In this document: in pieces, positions 17,576-26,667 of the stretch
Layout of the letters: each line of letters starts with the position of its first letter
Position numbering within the stretch: position 1 is the first letter of the stretch
Origin: Vibrio sp. SS-MA-C1-2
Lineage (GTDB): Bacteria > Pseudomonadota > Gammaproteobacteria > Enterobacterales > Vibrionaceae
Reading direction: 5' to 3'
DNA: 64,000 nucleotides
Assembly: GCF_021513135.1 (NCBI RefSeq)
Contig: NZ_CP090981.1
Location: 2,604,001-2,668,000 of the forward strand
The notes under the pieces: generated by a model
The model's database searches: none
The model's input: the letters and a program-made list of their open reading frames with translations, nothing else
What the model was told of the DNA's origin: nothing
Program-made: the position numbers and the translations under genes

Positions 17576-18763
17576 TCATTTAGTCCTAAACATATACAAC
17601 CGAGGAGCAGCACTTGCCATATCAGCAAAAAATATAGCCCAACCAAACAAGTAGAGACCTACATATCCTATATCGAGTGTCATACTTGTTATTAATACAA
17701 TAAAGTATGTAATTGGTGACAATATTAATGTTAAGTGAGCCTCTCTCTCCAATCCCTTTGGTACCAATACTGGATATCCTAGAAAACTACTTACCATTGA
17801 AAAAAACAATGCACTATAAAGGATAAATACTAAATTATATAGATCCTCACTCTTAACGTCAAAGATAAAATTTAGTATGGAATCACCGAAAAGTAAAATA
17901 ATGGATAATCCTAAAAAATAGACTAAAATTGAATAATAACATGTTTTTATAATAATTTTTTTATCGTAGCCCCTTAACATAGATGTATATAATACTCGTG
18001 ATATTGAACCGATAACCATTTGTCCTGCATTGTATAATTGTAAACCTATAGCGTATAAAGCAACAATTTCACTTAATAGAAACTTTGATGCAATAAACGT
18101 ACTAGCCGCTTGGTATATATTAACAAAAACTCTAGATATGTAATAATTAAAGGATGCAGAAAGATTAATTTTAAACTTATTCATATTTAGATTTAATCGA
18201 AAATAATCTAGACGATATACTTTTAAAGTTAAAGCAATATTAAAGAACAAATTCGCAATTACTTGGGCTAACAATGCCTTAACAATATCGATTTCACCAT
18301 AGTTAAAAATAAAAATTGATATAAATAATACCAGTTTGCTCAATACAGTAACAATACTCAGATAATCATATTTTTCCAATGAATTAAAGATTGTAGTAGG
18401 ATTTAAACACAATAAAATAATATAGGTATAGATAAGAAAGCCTGTAATTAAATCCAACTCAAAGAATAAAAACACAATCCAACCAAAGGCAAAGCTTACT
18501 ATAAGTTTTATGCTATAGAAAAATGAAACCTCTACTGCTATTTTTTCATGATATTCAGCATACTCAGAGATTAACTTAGGCATATACATATTCAACCCTA
18601 AATCTAATAATACCGAAATCATAATTGAAAATGAGATATATGTAACGTAGATTCCGTAATCTTTCAATTCCATATTATTGATCAAAATAGGTATTATTAT
18701 TATTGGGACTATAGCATTGCTAACATTTGATATTAAATTATAAATTATATTTTTTCTATTCAT
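17576..18763 (-). CDS. wzx: Wzx-type O-unit flippase
   Basis: This 395-residue membrane protein has about twelve helices (MNRKNIIYNLISNVSNAIVPIIIIPIL start) and belongs to the polysaccharide transport/MOP superfamily, which flips undecaprenyl-linked repeat units across the inner membrane. The pattern DYGIYVTY after the first helix pair is typical. It is followed seven bases later by the glycerophosphotransferase start. Its start lies 27 bases from MITE copy 3, so the element forms the 5' border of this cassette. Confidence 0.85.
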   Translation of the reverse strand: MNRKNIIYNLISNVSNAIVPIIIIPILINNMELKDYGIYVTYISFSIMISVLLDLGLNMYMPKLISEYAEYHEKIAVEVSFFYSIKLIVSFAFGWIVFLFFELDLITGFLIYTYIILLCLNPTTIFNSLEKYDYLSIVTVLSKLVLFISIFIFNYGEIDIVKALLAQVIANLFFNIALTLKVYRLDYFRLNLNMNKFKINLSASFNYYISRVFVNIYQAASTFIASKFLLSEIVALYAIGLQLYNAGQMVIGSISRVLYTSMLRGYDKKIIIKTCYYSILVYFLGLSIILLFGDSILNFIFDVKSEDLYNLVFILYSALFFSMVSSFLGYPVLVPKGLEREAHLTLILSPITYFIVLITSMTLDIGYVGLYLFGWAIFFADMASAAPRLYMFRTK

Positions 18764-18790
18764 CTTATGCTCATTGTCATCATAGGCATT

Positions 18791-19019
18791 ACGGAAAAGT
18801 CATGAACATCCTTGCTACATAAGGGCTGAGAGCTAGTCAGAAACATTATCCTTAACCAGCTGACAAATGGCGACAAAATCATAAGCCATTGATTTTATTA
18901 GAAGCTGAAAATTTACGACTATTCGATAAATCATAAAGCACAATATTTCCAGCTAATTCCTCTATATCAATGTACCGTCAACCCTTTAAACATGGGCATG
19001 TTCGTGTGACTTTTCCCTG
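18791..19019 (+). mobile_element. MITE copy 3 (229 bp)
   Basis: It runs from ACGGAAAAGTCATGAACATCC to TTCGTGTGACTTTTCCCTG. A two-base duplication (GTGTGA for GTGA) near the right end is specific to this copy. Same orientation as the other five. Its right side interrupts an ISAs1-type transposase reading frame after the MINP codons. Confidence 0.88.
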
Positions 19020-19421
19020 GTTGGATTTATCATTCTCATCGTTCTAGCGATGGTTGACGCTGATGGGATCCCTTCATCAAAACACCCGATTTTTTTCAAG
19101 AAATCTAGCCGTTGCTCACCATAATCTGATATTTCATCCCAATCATCTATACCCGATAAAACTGAGCAGATTGTTAATAAAATGATATCAGTTAATTTGT
19201 GTGTCACCTTTCCTGCTTGGCGATAATCAGGAATAATATTAAAATAAGTAAATGGATGATTTTCGTTCATGCTTAAACCCTAAATAATCTCAGGGCTTAT
19301 TAAACTGGACTGAAAATGATCATCAAGTTGATCCTTTTTTAATCTCAATAAATTTGATAACTATCAATTATTAATTATTAATGAGCCCAGTAAATATAGG
19401 GCTCTTCATGACTTTTCCGTG
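19020..19421 (-). mobile_element. ISAs1-family remnant, transposase N-terminus only
   Basis: From ATG at 19270 the minus strand encodes about 84 transposase residues (MNENHPFTYFNIIPDYRQAG, then LTDIILLTICSVLSG, then GIPSASTIARTMRMINP). These are homologous to the N-terminal domain of the transposase at 25.2 kb. The rest is lost at the MITE junction. The IS right end, GGGCTCTTCATGACTTTTCCGTG, is at 19399-19421. The upstream leader (about 130 bp, GATCATCAAGTTGATCC) is shared with the copy near 12.3 kb, so the two remnants belong to the same subfamily. Confidence 0.78.
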
Positions 19422-19829
19422 TCATAGGTATCTACACAAATTGAGCTAGCTATGTGTCTCATTGCGTTTATCTCATCCATACTGTAGTTTTCTAACACTT
19501 CGCACATTTGTAGGAATACCCATAACCCGGCAAGTAGTGATGATAGCGTGACTGGCTTTGAACGTTTAGTTAAGCGACCACTTAACTTAACCAAAAAATG
19601 CTTAAATTTATTCGCTTCAGCTGAGTTGTCTGAATTAAGCTTAAATACCAATGTTGTGGCGACACTCGCGCTGATTAACCGCTTTAATATCGATGCCCCT
19701 GAGGTTTGCTGCCACTTTTCTAACTAGTGAACATCTGTCTTCAATAACTTAAACCAAGACTCAATATTCCAGCGGTGGCAATACCATGTCGCAATCTCTG
19801 TTGCATCTACATTCATCACATTAGACAAA
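19422..19829 (-). mobile_element. IS4-family transposase C-terminal fragment
   Basis: The minus strand from 19829 reads MNVDATEIATWYCHRWNIES then WFKLLKTDVH, with a stop soon after, and continues LEKWQQTSGASILKRLISA and LAGLWVFLQMCEVLENY to 19422. The YCHRWNIESWFKLLK block is the C-terminal catalytic region (YREK-like, with the catalytic Glu) of IS4-type DDE transposases. The N-terminal two thirds and both ends are absent. It is cut on one side by an ISAs1 end and on the other by MITE copy 4. Confidence 0.7.
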
Positions 19830-20056
19830 CACGGAAACGTCATGAACATCCTTACCACATAAGGGCTGAGAGCTAGTTATAAACTTTATCCTTAACCAGC
19901 TGACAAATGGCGAAAAAATCGTAAGTTATTTATTTTATTGGAAGCTGAAATTTACGACTATTCGATAAAACATAAAGCACAATATTTCCAGCTAATTCCT
20001 CTATATCAATGTACCGTCAGCCCTTTAAACATGGGCATGTTCGTGACTTTTCCCTG
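19830..20056 (+). mobile_element. MITE copy 4 (227 bp)
   Basis: It runs from CACGGAAACGTCATGAACATC to GTTCGTGACTTTTCCCTG. Its right end is joined directly to codon ~27 of an rfbC remnant. Left flank and right flank do not match, so no target duplication is left. Confidence 0.88.
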
Positions 20057-20135
20057 CATCATCAAGAAACCACGCTCAGCACCAAAAACTGTTGATTCAA
20101 TAATTTTTATATCTGTATTTTTATATCAATAACAT
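20057..20135 (-). pseudogene. 5' stub of rfbC beside rfbD
   Basis: Read on the minus strand from just after the rfbD stop, this gives VIDI, then after a small indel IKIIESTVFGAERGFLM. This aligns with the first ~27 codons of the intact rfbC at 11.1-11.7 kb (KIIEPTVFGDKRGFFM). The remaining ~155 codons are missing where MITE copy 4 begins. This shows the ancestral operon order rfbB-rfbA-rfbD-rfbC before disruption. Confidence 0.8.
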
Positions 20136-20141
20136 TCTTAA

Positions 20142-21020
20142 TTACATCATATATTCTTCAATTCTATTTAAGCCCAGCTTCCAATCACTCGCTTCAACCT
20201 GAAACTCAGTATTAATTTTATTACAACTAAGTTTAGAGTTTGCTGGTCGCTTAGCTTTTGTCGGGTAATCTTTAGTACTTAACTGATTTAATGCTGGTTT
20301 AATTAATAACCCAGATTCTTCCGCTTTATTGAAAATTTCATCGGCAAATTGATACCAACTTACATGAGGAAGTCCAGCATAGTGATAGATACCATATTTA
20401 GATCTATTAGATTTGTCATTCAACTGATGCATAATTGTAATTAAGGTATCAGCAATATCACCCGCATAAGTCGGCCCACCAAATTGGTCGGCAACTATTC
20501 CCATTTCATCTCGTTGCGAACCCACTCTCAGCATAGTTTTGACAAAATTATTACCAATCTCGCCAAATACCCAAGCTGTTCTTAAAATGATATGTTTAGG
20601 GTTAGCTAACTGAACAGCTTCTTCACCAGCAAGTTTACTCACTCCATAGATACATTGTGGGTTAACGTTATCCTCTTCGCTGTATTCCCCTTCTTTATCA
20701 CCAGAGAATACATAATCTGTAGAGATGTGTAAGATGGTAGCATTAATTGATTTAGCAGCTAATGCTAGATACCTTGGGCCATCGCGATTAATTGCATACG
20801 ATAGCTCTATTTCATCTTCTGCTTTATCAACTGCAGTATGTGCTGCAGCATTAATAATAAAATCAGGACTAAAGTCTTTTACTACTGTATTCACTACATC
20901 CTTGTCAGTAATATCTAATTCATCACGGTTGACAGCTAAAATCTCGATGTTCTCTGCACTCAGCTTTTTTGTTAATAATGAGCCAACTTGACCATTGGCT
21001 CCTGTAATTAAAATTTTCAT
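20142..21020 (-). CDS. rfbD: dTDP-4-dehydrorhamnose reductase
   Basis: This NADPH-dependent enzyme makes dTDP-L-rhamnose. The 292 residues match RmlD. Visible are the Rossmann motif ITGANGQVGS (residues 4-13), the ISTDYVFSGD segment and the catalytic Tyr-Lys pair in IYGVSKLAGE (about residue 132). Its start overlaps the stop of rfbA, and it is followed by the broken rfbC stub. Confidence 0.95.
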   Translation of the reverse strand: MKILITGANGQVGSLLTKKLSAENIEILAVNRDELDITDKDVVNTVVKDFSPDFIINAAAHTAVDKAEDEIELSYAINRDGPRYLALAAKSINATILHISTDYVFSGDKEGEYSEEDNVNPQCIYGVSKLAGEEAVQLANPKHIILRTAWVFGEIGNNFVKTMLRVGSQRDEMGIVADQFGGPTYAGDIADTLITIMHQLNDKSNRSKYGIYHYAGLPHVSWYQFADEIFNKAEESGLLIKPALNQLSTKDYPTKAKRPANSKLSCNKINTEFQVEASDWKLGLNRIEEYMM

Positions 21021-21891
21021 TAATTATTCTCACCAATAAGACGTAATAAATACTGGCCATAGTCATTCTTTTTCATTGGCTGAGCTAACTTGATTACATC
21101 TTCTTTACTCAACCAACCTTGATTAAATGCAATCTCTTCTAAGCAGGCTACTTTCAAGCCTTGAATGTGTTGAATGGTTTGTACAAATGAAGAAGCCTCG
21201 TGCAAACTCTCATGTGTACCAGTATCTAACCACGCAAATCCACGGCCTAGAAGTTCAACATTTAACGAACCATCATTTAAATACATTTCATTTAACGTAG
21301 TAATTTCTAATTCACCACGTGTAGATGGCTTAACTTGTTTTGCAAAATCAACAACATGATTATCATAGAAATACAAACCAGTTACCGCATAATTAGATTT
21401 GGGCTCCTCTGGTTTCTCTTCAATAGAAATAGCTCGATTATTTTCGTCAAATTCAACAACACCAAAGCGCTCAGGGTCTTTTACTTGGTAACCAAAAATA
21501 GATGCACCGTACTCCTTTTTGCTGCTCGCTGTAGCATCTCAGAAAAGTGCTGACCATAAAAAATATTATCACCTAACACTAAACAAACATTGTCATCACC
21601 AATAAATTCTTCACCAATGATAAAGGCTTGAGCTAACCCATCAGGACTAGGTTGTACAGCATATTCTAATTGAATACCGTAATCTGAACCATCTCCTAAT
21701 AAACGTTTGAAGCTCTCATTATCTTCCGGTGTGGTAATAATAAGCACTTCTCGAATACCCGCTAACATTAATGTTGATAGTGGGTAAAAAATCATGGGTT
21801 TATCGTATAAGGGTAATAATTGTTTAGATACACCGCGTGTAATTGGATAGAGACGAGTCCCTGAGCCTCCCGCTAAAATAATCCCTTTCAT
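21020..21891 (-). pseudogene. rfbA: Glucose-1-phosphate thymidylyltransferase, frameshifted
   Basis: The N-terminal frame has the family signature [15 protein letters not shown], then [16 protein letters not shown] and [11 protein letters not shown]. It is thrown out of frame at an A5 run (T5 at 21516-21520), ending at 21481. The missing base restores [23 protein letters not shown] and runs on into the downstream open frame ([28 protein letters not shown]) to 21020. The reconstructed length of about 291 residues is normal for RmlA. As read, the first enzyme of dTDP-rhamnose synthesis is inactive unless another copy exists or the base is a sequencing error. Confidence 0.85.
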
Positions 21892-22968
21892 TTATTTAGT
21901 TCCTTTTACTGACACACCTAGACGCTCACCAGCATATGACCCGTCTAATACACGCGACCACCATTGTTTGTTATTTAAGTACCACTCAACTGTTGCACGA
22001 ATGCCTGACTCAAAGGTTTCTTCAGGTATCCAACCTAATTCTTTTTCAATTTTAGAAGCATCAATGGCATAACGCACATCGTGTCCAGGGCGATCTGTTA
22101 CGTAAGTAATTAAATCTTGATAATGAGCAATGCCTTCAGGTTTATTTGGAACTAATTCTTCTAATAGCGAACAAATAGCTTTAACCACATCAATATTCGC
22201 TTTTTCATTGTGTCCACCAATGTTATAAGTTTCACCTACTGCACCTTCAGTCACCACTTTATAAAGTGCTCTCGCATGGTCTTCGACAAATAACCAATCA
22301 CGAATTTGCATTCCATCACCATAAACGGGCAAAGCTTTACCATCCAGTGCATTTAAAATCATCAACGGAATTAGCTTTTCCGGAAAGTGATAAGGGCCAT
22401 AATTGTTTGAGCAATTAGTCACGATCGTTGGTAAGCCATATGTTCGAAGCCAAGCACGAACTAAGTGATCACTTGATGCTTTTGAAGCAGAATAAGGAGA
22501 TGAAGGCTCATATGAAGTTGTTTCAATAAACAAATCATCAGTACCTTCTAAATCGCCATATACTTCATCTGTTGAAATGTGATGAAAACGGAATGCTTGT
22601 TTAGCCTCATCAGATAAACCACTCCAATAAGTACGTGCAGCTTCAAGCATATTATACGTACCAACAATATTGGTTTGGATAAATTCAGCAGGGCCATCAA
22701 TAGAACGATCAACATGAGACTCTGCTGCTAAATGCATAACAGCATCAGGTCGATATTCTATAAATAGGCGGTCTAACTCTGCTTTATCGCAGATATCTAC
22801 TTGTTCAAAAAAATAACGTTCATCATTTTCTACAGTAATTAATGATTCTAGATTTCCTGCATACGTTAATTTATCGACATTAATAACACTATCATTTGTA
22901 TTGTTAATAATGTGTCTTACAACAGCTGAACCAATAAAACCAGCTCCACCCGTAATTAAAATTTTCAT
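21892..22968 (-). CDS. rfbB: dTDP-glucose 4,6-dehydratase
   Basis: The second step of dTDP-rhamnose synthesis. The 358 residues match RmlB. Evident are the NAD-binding motif [16 protein letters not shown] (residues 4-19), [15 protein letters not shown], the [11 protein letters not shown] segment with catalytic Asp-Glu, and the [11 protein letters not shown] Tyr-x3-Lys pair. It is directly followed by rfbA. MITE copy 5 lies about 60 bases upstream of its start, forming the 5' border of the rhamnose cassette. Confidence 0.96.
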   Translation of the reverse strand: MKILITGGAGFIGSAVVRHIINNTNDSVINVDKLTYAGNLESLITVENDERYFFEQVDICDKAELDRLFIEYRPDAVMHLAAESHVDRSIDGPAEFIQTNIVGTYNMLEAARTYWSGLSDEAKQAFRFHHISTDEVYGDLEGTDDLFIETTSYEPSSPYSASKASSDHLVRAWLRTYGLPTIVTNCSNNYGPYHFPEKLIPLMILNALDGKALPVYGDGMQIRDWLFVEDHARALYKVVTEGAVGETYNIGGHNEKANIDVVKAICSLLEELVPNKPEGIAHYQDLITYVTDRPGHDVRYAIDASKIEKELGWIPEETFESGIRATVEWYLNNKQWWSRVLDGSYAGERLGVSVKGTK

Positions 22969-23030
22969 AAAATCTTTCCTAAATTTAGTTAAAATAATAT
23001 AGTTTAAAACATGTTAAGTTATACAAGGCA

Positions 23031-23248
23031 GCATTAACATCCCTGCTACATAAGGGCTGAGAGCTAATCAGAAACATTATCCTTAACCAGCTGACAAATG
23101 GCGACAAAATCATAAGCCATTGATTTTATTAAAAGCTGAAAATTTACAACTATTCGATAAAACATAAAGCACAATATTTCCAGCTAATTCCTCTATATCA
23201 ATGTGCCGTCAGCCCTTTAAACATGGGCATGTTCGTGACTTTTCCCTG
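23031..23248 (+). mobile_element. MITE copy 5 (left terminus eroded)
   Basis: The body matches the other copies from AACATCCCTGCTACATAAGG to GTTCGTGACTTTTCCCTG, but the left ~14 bases of the terminal repeat are replaced by unrelated sequence. The right end is immediately next to the stop codon of the cytidylyltransferase gene. Confidence 0.85.
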
Positions 23249-23713
23249 TTAACTTGATGAAATAGCTTTCACAATTGATATTACATCATGGAGTGAACCT
23301 TCAATTTTGTCTAACTCAGAACTTTTTAAAGTCGACAGTTTATTTTTTATTTTTGTTGTTGATATATCTTCTGTTCTCTTTAGGTAAACTACATCACAAA
23401 TATCTTCCAAGAAATCAAATTCTCCCTTCCAATCATCACCCATTGCAAAAATTGCTGCATCATATTTTTTTATATCATGGACTTTTTGATCCCAATCATT
23501 TTCAGGAAATACACCATCGACATACCGACAAGAAGATAATATTTCAGCTCTTTCTTCGTATGAGAAAAATGACTTTTTCCCTTTTATTTCATTAAATTGA
23601 TCCGATGAGATACCTACTATTAATCTATCCCCAAGTTCACTCAATCTTTTGAGTAATCGGACATGACCAACATGAAAAAGGTCATATGTGCCATATGTTA
23701 TTACTGTAATCAT
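23249..23713 (-). CDS. Glycerol-3-phosphate cytidylyltransferase-like (TagD)
   Basis: The product is about 154 residues when started at ATG 23713 (MITVITYGTYDLFHVGHV). The frame opens further upstream with a TTG but without support. The HVGH nucleotide-binding motif and ISTTKIKNKL (the ISTT site) define the cytidylyltransferase family that makes CDP-glycerol or related CDP-alditols. With the glycerophosphotransferase at 16.4-17.6 kb this predicts a glycerol-phosphate substituent on the polysaccharide (inference). The stop codon abuts MITE copy 5. Confidence 0.85.
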   Translation of the reverse strand: MITVITYGTYDLFHVGHVRLLKRLSELGDRLIVGISSDQFNEIKGKKSFFSYEERAEILSSCRYVDGVFPENDWDQKVHDIKKYDAAIFAMGDDWKGEFDFLEDICDVVYLKRTEDISTTKIKNKLSTLKSSELDKIEGSLHDVISIVKAISSS

Positions 23714-23834
23714 GATAAATCCAAATTTTAATTTTAATTTTACAGGAAGGTTCAATTTCTAATCTTAATATCTAAATCTTCATACAAAAACACTTATATT
23801 CAAGTTATGATTCACGGAAATCGCATGAAGAACC

Positions 23835-25203
23835 CTATGATATAAGGCTTCCAAGTACTTTACTTAAGTAGTCTTCATCCATGGCACACATCATTCTTTT
23901 CCGTGTAATCCCACCTTTAAAGCTTGTCTCACTTTTCAAAAGGTTTAAACAAACCTGTCTGATCCTTGAAAAAGACTCTGCTCGATCATCAACTCTGATT
24001 CGACAAGCATCTTCTTTAAATGCCGTATCTAACTGCCAATGTATAACTTCAACACCCCAATGAGAACGAGTTGCATTGTGGAGCTCTTCAGCTGATAATT
24101 CCTTAGAACTTATGTAGTATCTAACAGAGAAATCTTGCTCTTGTGCTACATCAGCGTCTTGTCGTACACAGACCATCATTCCCATTGTTTTTAACGATGG
24201 CCATTCATAAGCTAAATCACCTAAAACTGATAAATCCTTGTTAACTAAAGCACAGCGAGTTTCAGTTCTTCCATGAGATTGAATTTGGCTTGAATAACTA
24301 TCACCATCAAATTTAGTTAACATACATGGATGATAGTAAGCATCGAAAGCTTTCTCTAAAAGACCTTGATTACCTTTAACTGCAAGCAGGTAATCTGCAC
24401 TTTTCTCAACAATTTTCTTCGCTATTTTACGTTGGCAACCCATCGCATCAATTGTCACTAAACAACCCGCTATATTTAATACTTCCAATAACTTAGGGAT
24501 TTCAGTAATTTCATTTGTTTTCTCATTGACTTTTGATTGAGCTAAACAAACACCATTTGCTGTCGCAAATGCGTTTACCCACGGAAAAGTCATGAACATC
24601 CTTGCTACATAAGGGCTGAGAGCTAGTCAGAAACATTATCCTTAACCAGCTGACAAATGGCGACTAAATCATAAGTCATTGATTTTATTATAAGCTGAAA
24701 ATTTACGACTATTCGATAAATCATAAAACACAATATTTCCAGCTAATTCCTCTATATCAATGTGCCGCCAACCCTTTAAACATGGGTATGTTCGTGACTT
24801 TTCCCTGTGCGTTTACCATATGAATCGCTGCTCTTCCGCGAGATTTATCATATGAGCCACGCACTGTTTTACCATCAATAGCGATAACTTCGCCTGCAGT
24901 CAAATCGTGGCAATCATTCATCCAATCAACAAAAGCTTGCTGCATTGTTTTAGGATTTATCATTCCCATCACTCTTGCAATGGTATCTGCGGAAGGAATA
25001 CCAACGTCAAAATCACCATAATTTTTTAAAAAATCTAGCCGTATCTTTCCAAAATCACTGATACCTTCCCAGGTATCTTGACCGGATAAAACACCACAAA
25101 TTGTCAGTAAAATAATGTCTGATAATTTATGGTTTACTTTACCTTTTTGCCGGTAATCTTTAATGACTGAAAAATGCATAAATGGGTTGTTTAATTTTGA
25201 CAT
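23835..25203 (-). pseudogene. ISAs1-family DDE transposase, split by MITE copy 6
   Basis: The N-terminal part (ATG 25203 to 24808) has the DUF4338-like opening MSKLNNPFMHFSVIKDYRQ and the first catalytic Asp in EVIAIDGKTVRG. The C-terminal part (24579 to 23835) has VTIDAMGCQ (second Asp) and HWGVEVIHWQLDTAFKEDACR with the catalytic Glu. The frame is continuous if the MITE and one copy of the 10-bp duplication are removed, giving about 377 residues. As it stands it cannot make full transposase. Confidence 0.85.
24580..24807 (+). mobile_element. MITE copy 6 (228 bp) with perfect 10-bp target duplication
   Basis: It is flanked on both sides by TGCGTTTACC (24570-24579 and 24808-24817), so this is a true transposition event and fixes the element's ends: CACGGAAAAGTCATGAACA on the left, and TGTTCGTGACTTTTCCCTG on the right. 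A 10-bp duplication fits the 8-10 bp range reported for ISAs1-family elements. It interrupts an ISAs1 transposase gene. Confidence 0.95.
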
Positions 25204-25559
25204 TATCGTGCTCCTAAATAGATAGGAGTTATTAGACAACACTCAAAATGATCGACAAGCTGACCCTTTTTTAAATAATTAATATGTAATTTTAAGCTGA
25301 CAAGTAAAAAGAAAAAACAGAAGTAACAAATTAATAAGATACTCTAAGCCCTTTAAGTTCGGGCTTTTTCATGTGATTCCTCTAGCATTCAACTCAGACT
25401 TTTAACCATGCCGGTGACAATTTTCATCCATATTGAGACGGAGATTTCATTTAACTGATTGAAAAACCACTAAACATCAATTTCCTACCTGAAGTCCCCA
25501 ATAGGCACCCAAAAGTTCTCCTTTAAGCGCCTATCTTTATAACCTGCAGCTAGACTGAC

Positions 25560-26522
25560 TTATGCTTCTTGCTCTTCTTCTTTTCTGAAGGCATACCTAA
25601 CAAGCACAATTGCCACACCTAACATGCCGCCAAGTAACGTTGCTAATACACAGATTAGGGCGCGTTTAGGGCCTGCTTTCTCTTCTGCTAATACCGCTGG
25701 GTCGATGGTTTTAAAGACATACTCATCTTGAACTTCCGCTAACATCTTATTCTTTTGCTGATCTTCAATCATGTCGTAAAACATGGTTTGAATTTCAGTA
25801 ATCGAGGTTTTTGCTAGCTGTCCTTCAATGTAATTAATGTTCTTTTCAGACTCTTCTAATGCGTCAGCTTTCATCCAAGCATTTAAGTCTTGCACTAACC
25901 ACTCTACCCACTGCTTTGCAATATAAGGCGAGTAGTGAGTGACGGCTACTGTCACCATGCCACTGTCTTTATCTTCAGAAACAGACATCACATCTTTAAA
26001 TGACTTATACGCATCCCATAAGGTTGGCTTTAACGTTTCACCCTCATCGTCATTCAACCACTGTTTAGTTTTACTGTTATACAGCTCATCATCAAGAATG
26101 AGTTTATTTGACTCTTCACTCCAACTTGTTGCCGCCATCAGAGGCACAAGCAGGTTATGTTTCGTCACAAAAGCATTGATGAATTTACGCGATTTTAATA
26201 CCGCAAGAGCTTGAACTTTAGGATCTGCACCGGAATCACCACCCAGACTAACACCTGCTAAGGATGCTAAACCGCCAAACTTAGAGGCGAGACCAGACAT
26301 TCCCCCTCCCGAACTTTGAGTTGGGCTAAGCAGGGCATTAGATTGATAGGTATTAGGTTGAGACAGTGCAAAAAAGACACCCGCAATGGCAAAAATAAAC
26401 GTAATGCCAATGATGATTAGCTTTCCTTTCCAAAGCGCAATAAACAGCGCTTTTAGATCGATTTCATCATCTTGTTGCTGGTATTGTAGAGGAGGATATT
26501 GTTCTATCTTATTGGAGCTCAT
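25560..26522 (-). CDS. wzz: Wzz-type chain-length determinant
   Basis: This 320-residue inner-membrane co-polymerase sets polysaccharide chain length. It has a cytoplasmic start (DDEIDLKALFIALWKGK), a first membrane helix (about residues 35-52), a periplasmic region beginning PNTYQSNALLSPTQSS with coiled-coil segments, and a C-terminal helix with the Pro-Lys motif (EKAGPKRALICVLATLLGG). There is no C-terminal tyrosine-kinase domain, so it is Wzz rather than Wzc. The next gene downstream is separated by the ISAs1-family element. Confidence 0.9.
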   Translation of the reverse strand: MSSNKIEQYPPLQYQQQDDEIDLKALFIALWKGKLIIIGITFIFAIAGVFFALSQPNTYQSNALLSPTQSSGGGMSGLASKFGGLASLAGVSLGGDSGADPKVQALAVLKSRKFINAFVTKHNLLVPLMAATSWSEESNKLILDDELYNSKTKQWLNDDEGETLKPTLWDAYKSFKDVMSVSEDKDSGMVTVAVTHYSPYIAKQWVEWLVQDLNAWMKADALEESEKNINYIEGQLAKTSITEIQTMFYDMIEDQQKNKMLAEVQDEYVFKTIDPAVLAEEKAGPKRALICVLATLLGGMLGVAIVLVRYAFRKEEEQEA

Positions 26523-26538
26523 TTTATCTAGTCCTAAT

Positions 26539-26567
26539 AAGCCGCAACAACAGGGTCATTGCGGCTT
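26539..26567 (-). promoter_or_regulatory. Hairpin between the exporter and wzz
   Basis: AAGCCGCAA and TTGCGGCTT form a perfect 9-bp stem with an 11-base loop, 17 bases before the wzz start in transcription order. No T-tract follows on either strand, so it is better seen as an attenuation or mRNA-stability hairpin than a full terminator. Confidence 0.5.
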
Positions 26568-26667
26568 CTTGTCATCCATTAATGAATTATTATTTATACT
26601 CTTCATACTTGAGTTGCTAGCAACGCCAAGCATGTTGAGTGGATACCTTATTATTTAGGTATGTTTA

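Larger units (their letters stand above)
18764..20141. other. Gene-free block of MITEs and transposase fragments
   Basis: From left to right: MITE copy 3, an ISAs1-family transposase N-terminal fragment, an IS4-family C-terminal fragment, MITE copy 4, and a stub of rfbC. It separates the rhamnose genes from the wzx-wzy-transferase cassette. There are no intact genes. Confidence 0.75.
23813..25382 (-). mobile_element. ISAs1-family insertion sequence interrupted by a MITE
   Basis: The left end reads CACGGAAATCGCATGAAGAACCC. The right end, reverse complemented, reads GAGGAATCACATGAAAAAGCCC, an imperfect inverted repeat. It carries a single transposase gene split by MITE copy 6. No flanking target duplication is visible and the right terminus has drifted, so the element is old. 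It lies between the cytidylyltransferase gene and wzz. Without the MITE its length is about 1.33 kb, normal for this family. Confidence 0.85.

Noticed and set aside
24757-24806. Extra C-terminal codons of the transposase N-terminal frame (running into the MITE)
   Set aside because: These codons come from the inserted MITE, not from the transposase; the real frame resumes on the other side.
23813-25382. Recent insertion of the ISAs1-family element with target duplication
   Set aside because: Flanks do not match and the right terminus has drifted; only the MITE inside it has a clear duplication.
26596-26640. Possible ERIC end between the exporter and wzz (ATACTCTTCATACTTGAGTTG)
   Set aside because: Similarity covers one end of about 30 bases and then diverges; left out of the feature list as uncertain.
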